The notes: generated by a model from the letters alone, not told the origin. A DNA stretch of 64,000 bases from Spinacia oleracea (GCF_020520425.1 NC_079487.1:111324141-111388140); one strand, 5' to 3'; numbered from the stretch's first letter, positions 21,847 to 34,264 are shown. Translations and numbers: made by a program.

Positions 21847-23340
21847 GCATATGTGACACAATGTAATATAATCCTAAGAACTTTGACAATAAGAGAGACA
21901 CTTACTCAACATATTTAAGGCTTCCACCAAACTTGACTAAATAGGATCTTTTACCAAACTAGCTACTTTTAAAATTTTATTTACCAAAACGGCTAGTTTT
22001 AAATTGTATTTTCCAAAGTAGCTATTCTTTAATTAGTTTCAAAAAAAAAGTAGCTAATTTTTTACTTTCAATTAAAAACCAATAAACCGGTTTGAGTTTT
22101 TTTAAAACCAATTAACCGGTTTGATTTTTTTACACAGTGAACCGATATGAATTTTTTTATTAATGAACCGATTGACAATTTACTTACGTAGTATATTTTT
22201 AGTCTCTTAGCAACTTCAAAGTTTTTAAAAGACTTGCTCGCAAATATTACAAATATAAAGAAATTAGTTGAACCTTGTTGCAGATATTGTTAATCCGATC
22301 TCTTAGCTACGCGAATTCGTTGTGTTAAACGAATTTGCTTGGCAAACTCGATCAACCAAGAATTTAACATACTCTAAAACCGTGTGCGTGAAAGTGACAT
22401 GAAGGAGAAAAGTAACGCGTGCAATAAATGCGTCTAACAATGCAAATTTTTGCGTCTATTATCCCTACAAGTCGGACCACTATCTTACTATACTCAATTG
22501 TAATTTTTTATTTTTTAAATTACTGTAATTTCTCATTATTAAGTTGAAACTATGAATTGAATAAAAATTAATTAAAATAATTAATTAATAATTAACTTAT
22601 CATTGGAGCAAGAAATATGTAGCAAGTGTGTAAGTTGAGAAGATAATGCGTCATAACAAGCATGCATAATAAAAAAATTCCGACCATTGGAGTTTATATT
22701 GTCAAAAAGTAAACATAATTAAAATATTAAAATGGGTAAAAAAAATGAACTTAAAGTATTAGTATGCTGTATCGTGTATGTATCAAAATTAAACCATCAA
22801 GAGCAACATTTTATATTATTTATGGGCAAATTCAAAAGAAAAATTAATTGGGATTATAAAGTAAACAAAAATAAAAGATAACTAAACCCCCAAAAAGCCG
22901 GTTAACTATACTAAAAAAATGCATCAAACAAAACCAGTTTAATTGTTTTTGCCACAAAATGAAAATAGTCATTTTGGTAAATAAATTATACGTAGTAGCT
23001 AATTTGGTAAATAGATTTTAAAAGTAGCCATTTTGGTAAATAAAATTGTAAAAGTAGCTAGTTTGGTAAAAGATCCGACTAAATAAGAGGTCTAAGCTAG
23101 GGATCGTAGAAGGGGCCAAAATGGAAATGGTCTACAAGAATGTGTTGATACGATAATTGACAACTGGCGTCTGAGGGGGCATAAGTGGTGGAGAGGCAAG
23201 GAGACTAAGAATTTCCCTTGAAATACTTACAGACCCTCGTCTCTTGTTTCTTGATGATCCAACCAATGGGCTTAGACAGTGCCTTCATCTTTCTTGCGTC
23301 CTGAATATTAATTTATTTTGCAGCCTAAAACACCACTGGA
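21847..23340 (+). pseudogene. ABCG half-transporter fragment, interrupted by a MULE
   Basis: After a tttgcag acceptor the frame reads AYVTQCNIILRTLTIRETLT (21847-21906), the plant ABCG pattern AYVTQ-D-LLGTLTVRETI. After the MULE 21944-23076 it resumes with [17 protein letters not shown], a frameshift, ISGGE (ABC signature), then [19 protein letters not shown] (Walker B and D loop), then another shift near 23270. ABCG proteins of the ABCG11/12 type export cutin and wax precursors; this order (AYVTQ, TVRE, GLQ-CADT-IGNW, ISGGE, LLFLDEPTSGL) is theirs. Walker B has Asp where the catalytic Glu is expected. No Walker A exon or membrane domain was found in the flanks. At least three frame breaks plus the insertion make this a dead fragment. 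Confidence 0.85.
21944..23076. mobile_element. Non-autonomous MULE in the ABCG fragment
   Basis: A 1133-bp element with a perfect 9-bp duplication GACTAAATA (21935-21943 and 23077-23085) and ends GGATCTTTTACCAAACTAGC and GCTAGTTTGGTAAAAGATCC. The arms continue as repeated TTTACCAAA-type units (about 130 bp). The interior repeats AACCGGTTTGA. No coding capacity. Confidence 0.95.
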
Positions 23341-24330
23341 TTAAAGACATTGTTTGCTAAAATTATTTCTTTTTGTATCGATGAAAAAAACCGTGTATGT
23401 ACTCTCCTTTTCATTTGAAGCTTGCATTGCATTTTTGAGGTCCTTTCTCACAAATTATTGCTTTTGCAGGGAGATTTTTCAAGAGTGCATGAGAGATCAT
23501 AGAAGTAAGGCTTGCGTCAGACCATGTCACCATAATGGTTGCAGTCTGCTAATGGGCATGGTGGAGATCAATTATCTTGTTATCATGGTAGCAGAGAATG
23601 TGGCTGAGGCAAAATATCTTTTCTACATAAGAGAGCCGATATTCTATCAATGGTCCGATCAATGGATAACATTTTGAGCTACTTTTCTAGCTTGATCATT
23701 GAATTTATTCAATCTTTATTTTCTTTAATCTATTATGTAAATATCTTACTTTGTATACTCCTTCACACTGAACACTCAAATATCCTAGATTTTTCTCCTT
23801 GATCGTCCCATGTAAAAAGGAGTTCTATCACTAATTATGTTAAATTGAGATCAAAATTATGTCAAAAGAAAAAATAAGTATGTCTTTCATAAGGAGGTTG
23901 AAACATCACAGACATATACAAGAATGCATAAGTTGTTGATTAACTCTTAAAGTACCCGAGGCTCAAGGGGCCCGGGACAATTGCTTCTGAAAAGTATGGC
24001 CAAGGAGGAAAGTTTTATCGGGCTCAATGATGAACACAAATTACTATAACACATTATTTGTATAAGAGGAAATGGGGAGAAAAAGAGGGAGGAAAGGGAG
24101 GGGAACAAGCTACCTTGTTTGGATTGAAGGTTGTGGGAAGAAAGGGGAGGGAGGGAGAGGGATACAAATATCTATTTTTCACTGGGGACCTTTCTTATAG
24201 TACTTGCATGAATGAGGAAGAGATAGAGTAGTTTCTTAATAAAGGGTTAGGGATATAAGGGGCATATGATAAAGTTGAGGTACATACAATATAGAAAGAT
24301 TGATAAAAAGTAAGGTGTGGATATGAGAAT

Positions 24331-24365
<35 letters not shown>

Positions 24366-25278
24366 GTTTTGCTTTTGCTAGACTTTAATAATCTAATTCA
24401 TCCTCCGTTTTTTTATTGTGATGGTAGATAAGTTTTATTTGGTCTAAAGTTATTTGGGAGACGGAAGTTTATTGCTTTAGTTAAGATGGGAGTGATTGAA
24501 GTATTGAACTGTTAGTTTTTTTTTTATATGAAATTATGTTTGATGTGAAATGTGGAGATTTATGATACATAGTAATTACTAATTAGGTTGGGTATTTCTT
24601 TAAGTGTCTCACGTTTATTTAAGAACGAATATCCATATATTAAGTTTGAGTCCAAATCTCAGAAGAAGAAAAAAAAAAAAAAGGTGCATGATAAACTAAA
24701 AGAAAATGTGAATGGGTTATTATATTTATCTTCACCTTAATCTCATAAAAATATGTAAACAAATTTAAGATGGAAATTGATGATGATAAAAATCTATATC
24801 CCTTACAAAATTGGAAACTCCGAAATTTATAAAAATTGAATTGGAAGCACCTCCGTAAGGTAACTTCCCTTTATCTGGTGTTTTCATTTGGCCGTTTTTG
24901 ATAAATTTTTAAATTAAATTTAAATGGCTGGAGTGTTAAACGGGTCAGAATGGTACTCCGTATGCTTTTTTTGTAGCCAAGTGTTTCTCATTGTGATGTG
25001 CTAAACTTCGTGGAACTTGATTTCATGATCCTTTTGCAACAGTATATGGAATAGTGTAACAATAACGAAGAGGAGCTTGCACGAGACCGTCTGATCCTCC
25101 AATATGATATAGACTTGCTCATTTCAGAAAGGGTTCTCAATGGAAATGAAAACTTCAAGATAATTCTAGCGAATACCACTATTAAATGTTTTATGGTTTG
25201 TTTGAACTTTTGGGAAAATGTAAGACTTATATTGATCAATGTTCCTCTATGTATTAATCAATGTTCATAGGAAATACC
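23341..25278. other. Intergenic; no gene supported
   Basis: A 107-codon open frame (23354-23677) follows a tttgcag acceptor-like site at 23469 but matches nothing I know. A (GA)n tract of about 30 bp lies at 24332-24361 and an A-run at 24668-24682. The minus-strand frame at 24988-25239 has no family resemblance. Confidence 0.4.
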
Positions 25279-25286
25279 CGTACAGG

Positions 25287-26296
25287 CAATGGCGGATTAT
25301 AAGTCTGGCCTGCCTGGGCCAGGCCCCCCAAACATTAAAATTAAGGTTGGACTTTTCTATTGGGCCCCCCCTGAATTTTTTACACAATGCAGCCCAATTT
25401 TATCCCTTCATACCTACAGAAATAAAAGAGAAAATAAAAATACAACTCAGCAAGATTTTTGATTTCACGTGGGTTGGGTTGGGTTCGCTGGGATGTCAGA
25501 CAAAAAGGCTTACTTTTTACTTTCCCCTTTCTTCACCAGAATAGAAAAATCCAAATTGTAATATTGTACGAAGTATAACATTTTAATTTACTTTGCTGAA
25601 ATTTTGCTTCCCCCATTGCCCAACAAAAAAGAATCTGCTCCTTTAATTAATCTGTCAATTAATGTAATTGATAATTATACTAGAGTAATAGAATGTATAT
25701 GTCTAATCATATGCTTGTACCAATGTGTTTTCCGCTAGTTTGCTTGTTCTTCTGTGAAATTATAATTGGCATAATTTTTTTTTAGAGAGAAGCCAATAAT
25801 AATTCTTTAATTTAAGAAGGAGGGTGTAAACTTTGGCTCCCATTATTCGTACAATTGCAGAAGCACCAAGGCTACCAACTAGCAAGAGCAATTATATACG
25901 GCGTAACTCAATTTGTAATTTGCCTATTGTATTTGGATTTTTTTGGAATTTTGGAGCAAGTAACTGTACATACTATATATAAATAATATAATGGACAGAC
26001 AACTTAGGTATCTACATTGAGAGGAAAATTTCTAAAACGTTTAGTACTTATAAAGTCTATTATTAATGATTTTAGATTGTTGAAAGAACGTAGGACATTA
26101 TTTTAACTTGTATTTTTTACAGAAATTATGAAGTAACACACATCTTTTGAAATGTAGAAACAATTTATATTATAATTATTGTTATTCTAATCATATTTGA
26201 AATTTCATGTTATTTTTGTAGTTCTATGTATGTTAATTTATTTGCCAAGAAAATTTCCTCGGCCCCCCTTAATAATTGGTTCAAGATCCGCCACTG
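25287..26296. mobile_element. Non-autonomous hAT element
   Basis: A 1010-bp element with a perfect 8-bp duplication CGTACAGG (25279-25286 and 26297-26304). The ends are CAATGGCGGAT and, inverted, CAGTGGCGGAT; subterminal GGCCCCCC blocks lie on both sides. The interior segment 25676-26205 recurs at 4001-7026. No hAT transposase. It supplies the empty site for the MULE at 4124-6621. Confidence 0.93.
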
Positions 26297-26324
26297 CGTA
26301 CAGGCGTATAATGATTTCATATTA

Positions 26325-26461
26325 TCTATTACATAAAAATCCAACTTTAGCATATCATTTCTAGTTTTTATTATAAAATAGTGTCTTTCACATAATATTT
26401 TTACAAAATAATTTGTATATCTTGGGGGACCGTACGCGCTAGCGCACGGTCCAACAACTAG
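26325..26461 (+). mobile_element. Short Helitron (3' end clear)
   Basis: The 3' end has a strong hairpin (ACCGTACGCG ctag CGCACGGT-type, 26429-26450) followed by CAACAACTAG and a T. A plausible 5' end, TCTATTACATAAAAATCC after A, lies at 26325. At 137 bp it would be a heavily deleted derivative; the 5' assignment is weaker than the 3' one. Confidence 0.6.
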
Positions 26462-26926
26462 TGAATTAAAAAGTGACATGTGCATATTCTTACCTTCTTA
26501 ATCGGTTAAAATATTGTTGATGGCCGGTTTGACACTAGTTTGAGAAGGATCGCCGAATAGTTGGGGTTATTATTTTAGCTTTAAGGGTAGTTGAGATTAA
26601 GATAAGAAGATTACAAATATTTGAGATAATTCTTGTTAATTTCTCTTAAAAATAAATAAATTATTACTCCGGCCATTTAATACATATGTAGCATGTTTAC
26701 GTTGTTACCTTCTCATAATGATACCGAACGGGTACAAGTTATTGATTAGAACGTCATATATATTCATGTGATAGACTGATAGTCTAGGGTTTACTTCATG
26801 AAGTTCAATTCTACACATAGGCCATGATATAATCCAACACATATTTGCATGACGTATCTTTTATTTTGTACTACGTTTTTATTATGCATTAAAACAAATA
26901 TAATGCAAACAAGAATAATGCACTAA

Positions 26927-29441
26927 TTAAGATCTCTTGAGTAATATGATAATGTTGTGGTGCTCAGCAGATTCTCCATTAGATAAATGCTCACACATAA
27001 GCTGGGTGAATTTCTGATACAATAGCTCCACCACATCTTCTCCAAAGTGACGCGAAATCAAGGATTCAGTAAAGGATCTTGTGAATTTGCTTATGATTTT
27101 TGCCCTTTCCACATTGTCCTCCATTTCATGTGCAACATGTTGCGCTGTTGTATTCACATTCTCAATCTTAAATGACCCTTCCTCTTGCACTATGCTTTCT
27201 ATTTCGTCTTTGCTAGCTCCATAGTATGGGAAATCGAAGGCGTCTAGCTTCGATTCATTGATCAAACCCTGATAAACAACCTTAATTATTTTTTCTAAAC
27301 TTATATTATCTGAACTTATTTTGTCTGCAATAAATCCAAATAAGTCGAACAGAAGAAAGCGTAATTGATACCCCTAGACTTCGATCACCAAGTAATAGTA
27401 ATACATTAAAATTCTTAATGATAAGCTAAACCAGAAATTACCTGTGAAACAAGATGAGTGATGGCCAGAGCCAATATTTGGAGTTCCCACGGCTGCCATG
27501 TCGATGCATCTGAAGAAACTGGCCTACCTCGAAATGTCAAAAGCATACGGCCCTTTGAATACACTTCTTCAGAACGACACTTGAGGAATTTGGTCAAGTC
27601 TTGTTGAAATTGAGCCAAGTAAGCTTTTGCAACAATCTTAGGACTTGTCTTGGATATGTAGATGTTCCCCTTGTTTATCGGCATGCCTTCTTCACTATAG
27701 AGCCCCGGTGGTGCCTTCACAAATCAATCATCTTAGTAACAAATACTACGATCCGTACATGAACGTATGTATTACCGTAGCTAGACATATAAAAAGTCAA
27801 CCTGACCCAAAATCGATCCGAAAATTTTGGCACTTGAACAAGATTTTGTGATATGTAACCCGATTTTATTAGAACGCAAACAACTCGAAAAGTAATACGT
27901 CAAAATCCACCAAATTCGTTTTTGACCCGACTTATTGAAAATCGTTGTATTTATATTAATAAATGAAAATATAAGAAATTTCAAGCCCAATAAACATGTC
28001 GTTACTATCGTTGAGTGTAACATGATTTTGATTTGAGTTATACGGAGTACGTCATTTTATAGTTGAATTTACTAAATATAACTTGTGTATGGAAATTTGT
28101 TAATTTGCGCGCATATTTTGTAAATTTATTATACAAATTAATGAAAACATAATACTCCGTACATGTTTTTAAATCTTTCAACCTGTTAGGTCGACCCGAA
28201 CCCGAAAGTTATATATGTCTTGAACAAGAATTTGTAAACCTAAACCTAAAACTGAAAGGGACCGACCCATATTAACCCAAACCCAAAAGTTATAGGTCTT
28301 GAACAAGAATTTATAAACCCGGACCTGAAATTGACCGACCCATATTAATCCGAACCCGAAAGTTATAGGTCTTGAACAAGAATTAATTTGTAAACCCGAA
28401 CCTAAAAGTACCTACCCATATTAACCCGAACCCGAAAGTAATTTTTTTGATCCAACACGACCGACTCGTTTAACAAGTCTAACTGTAACCATCCAAAATA
28501 CCACCATAATTGAAAAGAAAAGAAGAGAAAACAAACCTGGGATAGCCAGTGAAGGGAGTAATTTGCATGAACAAAGTGCAGGACATTCTTAGGGAAAAGC
28601 CTACCATAGTAGGATCCAGGAGTAGTCATTAAGTAACACAAGGGCACACCATCTTTCCTTTTTAGTAACTCCATTTTCAACAATTCTTTAAATAGCAAGT
28701 TGAAATCATTTGATGGAAGATCATTCAAGAACACAATAATTTCAGGCATTTCATTCTCTTCCCACTTTAATTCCTTGCACTTCTTTTGCACATTTTGTAT
28801 CACCAATGATACTACAGCCAATGGTACTGGGCCCACTCCACAGCCCATATCAGCCACTTTAATTACCTTACTTGGACTTTTAACTTCTGTGATTATGGAT
28901 TGAATTGCACTCTCTAGCATAGGTTGGCCCATTAAACTCACTCCTTTCTGTAACAATCACGTTAATAAAATCAATCAATTAATTATTAAAAAAAAACATT
29001 ATAGGACTCTAAGGCTCCGTTTGGTAGGGCGTAAAACGTTTTCATTGTAAAATGATTTTCCATGGAAAACATTTTTCAAAGGAAAACACAATTCCAAACT
29101 AGTTTTCCTTTGTTTGGTAACTTAAAGGAAAATGAAAGAAGATGGTGAAGATTGAGGGGAAGAAAGGAGAGGGAGGTAAGGAGGAAAAAAGGAAAAGGGT
29201 TTTCCACCTTTGAGGGAGTCATGGAAAATTGTTTTACATCCCTTACCCAACCAAACAACGTAAAATGATTGAAAAGAGGAAAATCGTTTTCCATGAAAAC
29301 GTTTTACACCCTACCAAACGGAGCCTAAGAATACCTAATACAGTATAGGTTGAGTCTTAGTTTTACCTGGACAAAAGAATTCTGAGAATAGCTAAGTTCA
29401 CCATCACCTTCATTCATGTGGAGAAATTCTTGTAAATCCAT
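26927..29441 (-). CDS. SABATH carboxyl methyltransferase
   Basis: SABATH enzymes move a methyl group from S-adenosylmethionine to a carboxyl (salicylate, benzoate, jasmonate, IAA or others). Four exons with GT-AG borders: 29441-29367, 28947-28537, 27714-27442, 27268-26927, giving 366 residues, normal for the family. Residues 1-25 (LHMNEGDGELSYSQNSFVQ) include Gln25, the carboxylate contact in Clarkia SAMT. SAM motif VADMGCGVGPVPL spans 56-68; FLNDLPSNDFN spans 98-108; GSYYGRLFP spans 136-144; SLHWLSQ spans 156-162 (Trp159 in the substrate pocket); APPGLYSEEG follows. The usual GCSSGPNT is replaced by GCGVGPVP, losing the Asn that normally touches SAM, so activity is uncertain. Substrate cannot be read. 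A minisatellite sits in intron 2 and a MITE in intron 1. A dead relative lies at 20258-20551. Confidence 0.93.
28185..28445. repeat. Tandem repeat in SABATH intron 2
   Basis: About 3.3 units of 75-80 bp containing AACCCGAAAGTTATAGGTCT and GAACAAGAATTTGTAAACC. The unit begins and ends in CCCGAACCCGAA. It is intronic and non-coding. Confidence 0.88.
29013..29325. mobile_element. Tourist-like MITE in SABATH intron 1
   Basis: A 313-bp element flanked by TAA (29010-29012 and 29326-29328). Terminal inverted repeats GGCTCCGTTTGGTAGGGCGT continue into AAAACGTTTTC. A 3-bp TWA target and GG(C/T)-GTTTGG ends fit PIF/Harbinger. Second copy at 49617-49956. Confidence 0.92.
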
Positions 29442-31059
29442 TTATCGGCCCCCTATAATTATGTTTTACCATTTAAACCAAAACACCATAGTTTATATCG
29501 ACAGTCTTTGCCGTTATGTGCATGTTATACACGCATACTCAATAATCATGCAACTATGCAAGGGCAGATATTGACAAAATGTCTTACATGATTTCAGACA
29601 TTTCAATGCACATTTTGCAAATGAATGTAAACATTGGTTCAATTGAATTTCATCATTTGTCTAATCGATTATCGTATGACTATTATACTCCGAAGTTAAA
29701 AATTTCATGTGTTACTACTAAAATAAAATTTGAAGACTATATTTTTTTTATTACCCATTTGCTAACACGGTACAAACAATCAAGTATATAGGCAAAGTAA
29801 TATCATTCGTTATAGTATATGCTAGGTACTACCTGTTACTCCGTATATTTTATCAAAAAAAAAGGTACTACATGTTATACGTAGTACATAGACATTTTTC
29901 ACTGAAATTAAGTGAAATGGAGAGGTTACCTTGAGGTAGCCTTGACACAAACAAGATGAGGCAAATATCACAATGATTGATCAGGCTTTTCTTTTCAACT
30001 TTCAAAATTTTGGACTTTTAATGAAAGCATATGGTTTATCACTTACGAAGGTATTATGTTTAGCTTTTATAATAAAATAAAAAAAAAACTAGAGGCAAAT
30101 ATCATGTGTTGTATAAAAATCTCATTGGATTCCTAAAATCAATTAAAGACATAATAGTGTGAAGTGTGAACACACATACACACAAATCATAACAGATTTT
30201 GTAAGTTACTTGAAAACAGACTTTAAAGTTAAAATCCAGCTAATATGTTTCCTTTTCTGAACATTTTAAGAATCAAATCAAGAAAGTATTGTTTGCCAAA
30301 ACATTTTAAGAATTAAATCAAGCTCTATTCAGTTCCCATTCATCCGACTTTACTAGATATAAATACACGTGATGTATGATTCAAATTTCATAAATATACA
30401 CCAATCATTCCATAAAATAACATAAAAAGTAATGTAATGGCACTTTGGTCTTTGAAAACTTGACTTGTATAATAGAGATTAGAATTAATATTTTTTTTAC
30501 TCAACTTTACTAATAAAGATTTAATTTTATTGATTGATGGATGATGATGATGATGATGATTATTACTTTAATTACTCAACACACATCATATTCATCATAA
30601 ATCAAAAGCAAACACAATTTAGCAACCAATCTTAGTGAGTTTCTGCCAAAGAAAAGACTAAAAGAAATTAGAGGAGAGTAATCAGATCTGACAACAAATA
30701 CTATAAGCCAAAAATTAAATAAGCTTTGTAAGCAAAGAAACTGAGTACCTGAGGAAGGTGTTCTACTCATATATTGATATCTTTCTCTCGATTTAGATAA
30801 ACTTTTTTATTGAAGAGGAAGGGTCCTGAGACTCGAACCAATTAATTGATGGAGGACGAAGTTTAATATTATTGATACAATCATACAATGATAATTCTCG
30901 AGAGGATTTCTTATATAAATCCACAAAATATATTGCCGGGATATTAAATACTTCTTCCGTTTCCCGAGCATCACACCATGTTGACTTTTATGTTATTTAA
31001 CTATGCATTTTGATCATCTTTTGAAATTTAAATGTAAGATAAAAAATGTAGTCATGTTA
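29442..31059. other. SABATH upstream region
   Basis: Promoter and distal sequence of the minus-strand SABATH gene; no element I can name with confidence. A (GAT)n-like tract lies at 30538-30560. A Stowaway-like terminus (CTTCTTCCGTTTCCCGAGCA) lies at about 30950 with no matching right end. Confidence 0.4.
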
Positions 31060-31848
31060 TATCTCTTCTCTATTATATAAGTCAGGAGGGGAAGTTCAGT
31101 AACACCATTTTTCGTATCCCAAGCAAAAAGACAAAAATACCCTCAAATACCTCTACTCTAGCGAGGTTGTTTTTTGGGATATCAGATATGTGTGGCAACA
31201 CACATATCAGCTAAAAGACAAATAGCTAAAAGACAAAAAAGGAAGTACCATTTATGTTAAAAAGTATCATTCTGTAAAAAAAAGTACAATTCAGTTAAAA
31301 AAAGTACCATTTTTGTTTAAAAAAGTACCATTTAATTTCTTTTTTGTCATTTTTCTTATTTTGTTTTTTGCTATGATATGCATTTGCCCACACATATCTG
31401 ATATCCGAAAATACTTCCTCTTTGTTGAGCTCTCTCCTCCTCTCACTTTTCTCTCTCCTCACTTTTCCCTCACCAAACAACACTTACCCTTTCTAGGGTT
31501 AGTCTTCAATCGCCTCCATCCTCAATCGCCTCGACGACGGCGTCTCCCTCGAGAGTCGCGACGAACTGACTCGGGTGCTGAAATCGATTCGACTCGCGTA
31601 CGCCGTACGGGTTGTAGATGGAAATGGGTTTTAGGGTTTCTAGGAATTTTTTTCATTGGAGGAGAGAGATTCAAATTGAAACTTTCGTAATAAATAATCG
31701 AATTTAGGGGTTTAAAGAAGGGGATTCGATTATAGATAAGAACAGATTGAAGGTCGACAATGGAGGAGAGAGAAAACGATGGTGGGTGATGGCTCCTTGG
31801 AGGCGGCGGCGACGATGGAGGCTCACCTTCAATTTCATTCTTTCAGGC
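31060..31848. other. Intergenic with gene-leader-like CT-rich patch
   Basis: 31060 begins with TCTCTTCTCTATTATATAAG, which resembles a Helitron 5' end. 31425-31810 is CT-rich, then GC-rich, then carries short ATG frames, like the leader of a captured gene. No protein family was recognised. Repeats of AAAAGTACCATTT lie at 31240-31335. Confidence 0.35.
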
Positions 31849-32338
31849 ACTACTACAAAAACACCTTTGCGAGTCGCCTCTAAATTGCCTTTAGTGTAGG
31901 GACTCTAAAAGTATTTGGTGTTTTAGAGTCGCCCCTTTGAGACGACACGAATACTATTATACATGTCGCCTATTAAAGAAGAGGGGACACTAAAGATATA
32001 TTTTTTTTTAAAAATAATTAATTAATTAATCATGCCGAGTCGTCTATTATACTAAAAGGCGACATGAAAGGTACATTTTAATTATTTTAAAAGAATTATT
32101 TAACCTTTAATGTCGCCTCTAATCTCTATAGGCGACACCAAAAATATTTTACGCAAATATTTTTACAAATTTGTAGTTATAAGAGTTGCCTCTAAAGTTT
32201 ATAGGCGACACGAAAAAAAAATTCGGAATTTTTTTATTAATTTATTAATAATCGAGTCGCCTAAAATACTAAGAGGCGACACTAAAGATGTTTTGATTTT
32301 TTTTTCTGTTAACCATTTTATTGATATTTTTTCCTAGT
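31849..32338. mobile_element. Probable CACTA-type MITE
   Basis: Left end CACTACTACAAAAACACC; right end, inverted, CACTAGGAAAAAATATC. The interior is built of repeated GTCGCCTCTAAA / AGGCGACAC words in both orientations, able to fold. No 3-bp duplication is visible, so the right border is tentative. Confidence 0.5.
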
Positions 32339-32630
32339 GTTAATATTTCGCAATTTAATTTGGCAAATATCTTTTAAATAAATTCACTTTCATGTTGTAA
32401 TGTAAAATGTTTGTGTGTTACATTTGTTTTTATTTTTCTGATGTAATCTAGGGTAAACTAGACAATCACTTTTTTGACGTCATCTCAAGCGTTCCTTTAT
32501 ATAATAGAGATAATTTATATTTATATTTTAAACATAAAATGTGTTGGTAAATCCATTATTGGTTAAAGTAAGTGTTTGTTGAATTATTATTTCAGTTACA
32601 AGTTGATTTTTTTTTCCAACTATTATGCAA
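32339..32630. other. Spacer with a Helitron-like 5' end
   Basis: On the minus strand ATCTCTATTATATAAAGG begins at 32511 and resembles a Helitron 5' end (TC after A). No 3' hairpin could be paired with it. Confidence 0.3.
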
Positions 32631-32967
32631 TCTATGCTTATATATTAAAAGGCTTTATAATGGATTTATAATCTATGCTTAAAGTAAGAGTTGATTTTTT
32701 TTCCAACTCTGATGTAATAATGAGTAATATATGGGGAAACCTTGATGGAGGTTGAGTAATCAACTAATCATGAACACGAGGATTTAACTTTGCTTTGATT
32801 TCCAAATGTGGGTTTTAGACTAGGAAAGTTGTTGACCGGTTGTTGACCTTGTGTCATCATATCACAATCGATGAATGAACCATCTATAAGGGCACCTATT
32901 TTTATTTTTTTAAAAGGTAACCCTAATAAAAGTAAAAATGTGGGGCAATACCCGGGCCTTACACTAG
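32631..32967 (+). mobile_element. Short Helitron
   Basis: 5' end TCTATGCTTATATATTAAAA after A (32630); 3' end CAATACCCGGGCCTTACACTAG before T (32968). Insertion between A and T without target duplication is the Helitron rule. The 3' hairpin is weak (CCCGGG). No RepHel. Confidence 0.7.
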
Positions 32968-33257
32968 TTATGTGTATTATAATGTGGTAACTTTTTAATA
33001 TTTAATAGTATTCACCCAAATATTACCCGATTCACCCGCGGGGTGATGGGTGGACGAATTGTGGTGACGGGTAAACTGGGTAATGGATGGACCAAGTGGA
33101 GGAGATGGATGCGGGTGATGATCCATCCAATCTAAACCTGACTATTTTCATCCTACCTAAGCCGTAGAATAGACGGAAGTACAAAAGTATTTACTTTTCA
33201 AGGGTTGTTCCGATATGTATACGTTTGCAAAAAGAAAAGTTTATCTGTATTTAGAAA

Positions 33258-33580
33258 CTATTCCCTCTATCTCATTTTATTCTTTACTTATTTTGTTTTG
33301 TATGTTCCATTTTAATATTTATATTTGGAATATTTCTTTTTATTTTACCCTGTATTCCGTATAACGTAAAAGTTTATAACATTATGTCAAAAATTATGTC
33401 AATTGATTATTTAAATATATCAATTCATTGTATCGTTAAATCTTTCATACTTTCCCATCGTAACATTAAATGATTCCCACTTTTCTAATTTTAAATTTTG
33501 ACTGTAAGTAAAAATGTTAGTATTAGAAAATATAATTTACATTATTCGAGTCAAAAAAAAAAAATCTTTACTCATATTAA
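33258..33580. other. Possible decayed Stowaway-like sequence
   Basis: TTCCCTCTATCTCATTTTAT near 33262 resembles a MITE left arm and TCTTTACTCAT near 33565 a faint right arm. Otherwise AT-rich with nothing recognised. Confidence 0.25.
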
Positions 33581-34252
33581 TCTATACTTATATCTTAAAA
33601 GGCGTTGAGAAAAAAGTCTATGTGCCACGTAGTACTCTTCCCATGCACCACATCATTCACTCACAAAAATACTAAATGATACGAAGTATATCATATCATG
33701 GACAACCAAAAATCAATGCGTATAATGAGGTTCGACCTTTAGACCTCGAGTGTGGAAGATAGTTCTCATTACCATCTTAACCAACCACCAATTGTAGTTT
33801 ATCTCTTCACATCAATTTATAAATGAAAGTTAACACAAAATCTAAAAACCTAAATTATTATGTGACTTTTTATTTTCTATTGACTATTTTGGAAAAAAAT
33901 AATAATAATTAAATAATTAGGAGAACCATGAATAAACATGATATCATAACTATCATAAGCATCCACTACATAAATGCCTTTCATGGCTGCATGCCTGCAT
34001 ATATCTAATTTGGTGTTTAGTAACTTCAATCATTTAGTTCCTTTTAGAAATCAAATTATACAAATTGTAAGATGGTATAATTGAAAAATCATTTCCCATG
34101 ATAAATAACATAGTGTGTTTGTGTAATAGACTAACTTGATGATGTTTTTCACTATATATTACATGTATTTTATCAAATATCGAGTTCAAGAAAAATTTAA
34201 AATTTTAACTATTCAATGTAGCAATCGGGAGATCGCCCGGGCCACACACTAG
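33581..34252 (+). mobile_element. Helitron (672 bp)
   Basis: 5' end TCTATACTTATATCTTAAAA after A; 3' end with hairpin (CGGGagatCGCCCG, about 34227-34240) then GGCCACACACTAG before T at 34253. The interior near 33725-33795 has a B-box-like GGTCGAACC and an A-box-like stretch on the minus strand, perhaps an engulfed SINE remnant. Non-autonomous. Confidence 0.78.
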
Positions 34253-34264
34253 TCATTTATTATA

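Noticed and set aside
23354-23677. 107-codon frame with a splice-acceptor-like start at 23470
   Set aside because: No recognisable domain, AT-rich upstream part, and it does not continue the neighbouring ABCG fragment.
31060-32511. A single Helitron bounded by the two TATTATATAA-type ends
   Set aside because: Both ends look like 5' ends in opposite orientation and no 3' hairpin with CTAG was found for either.
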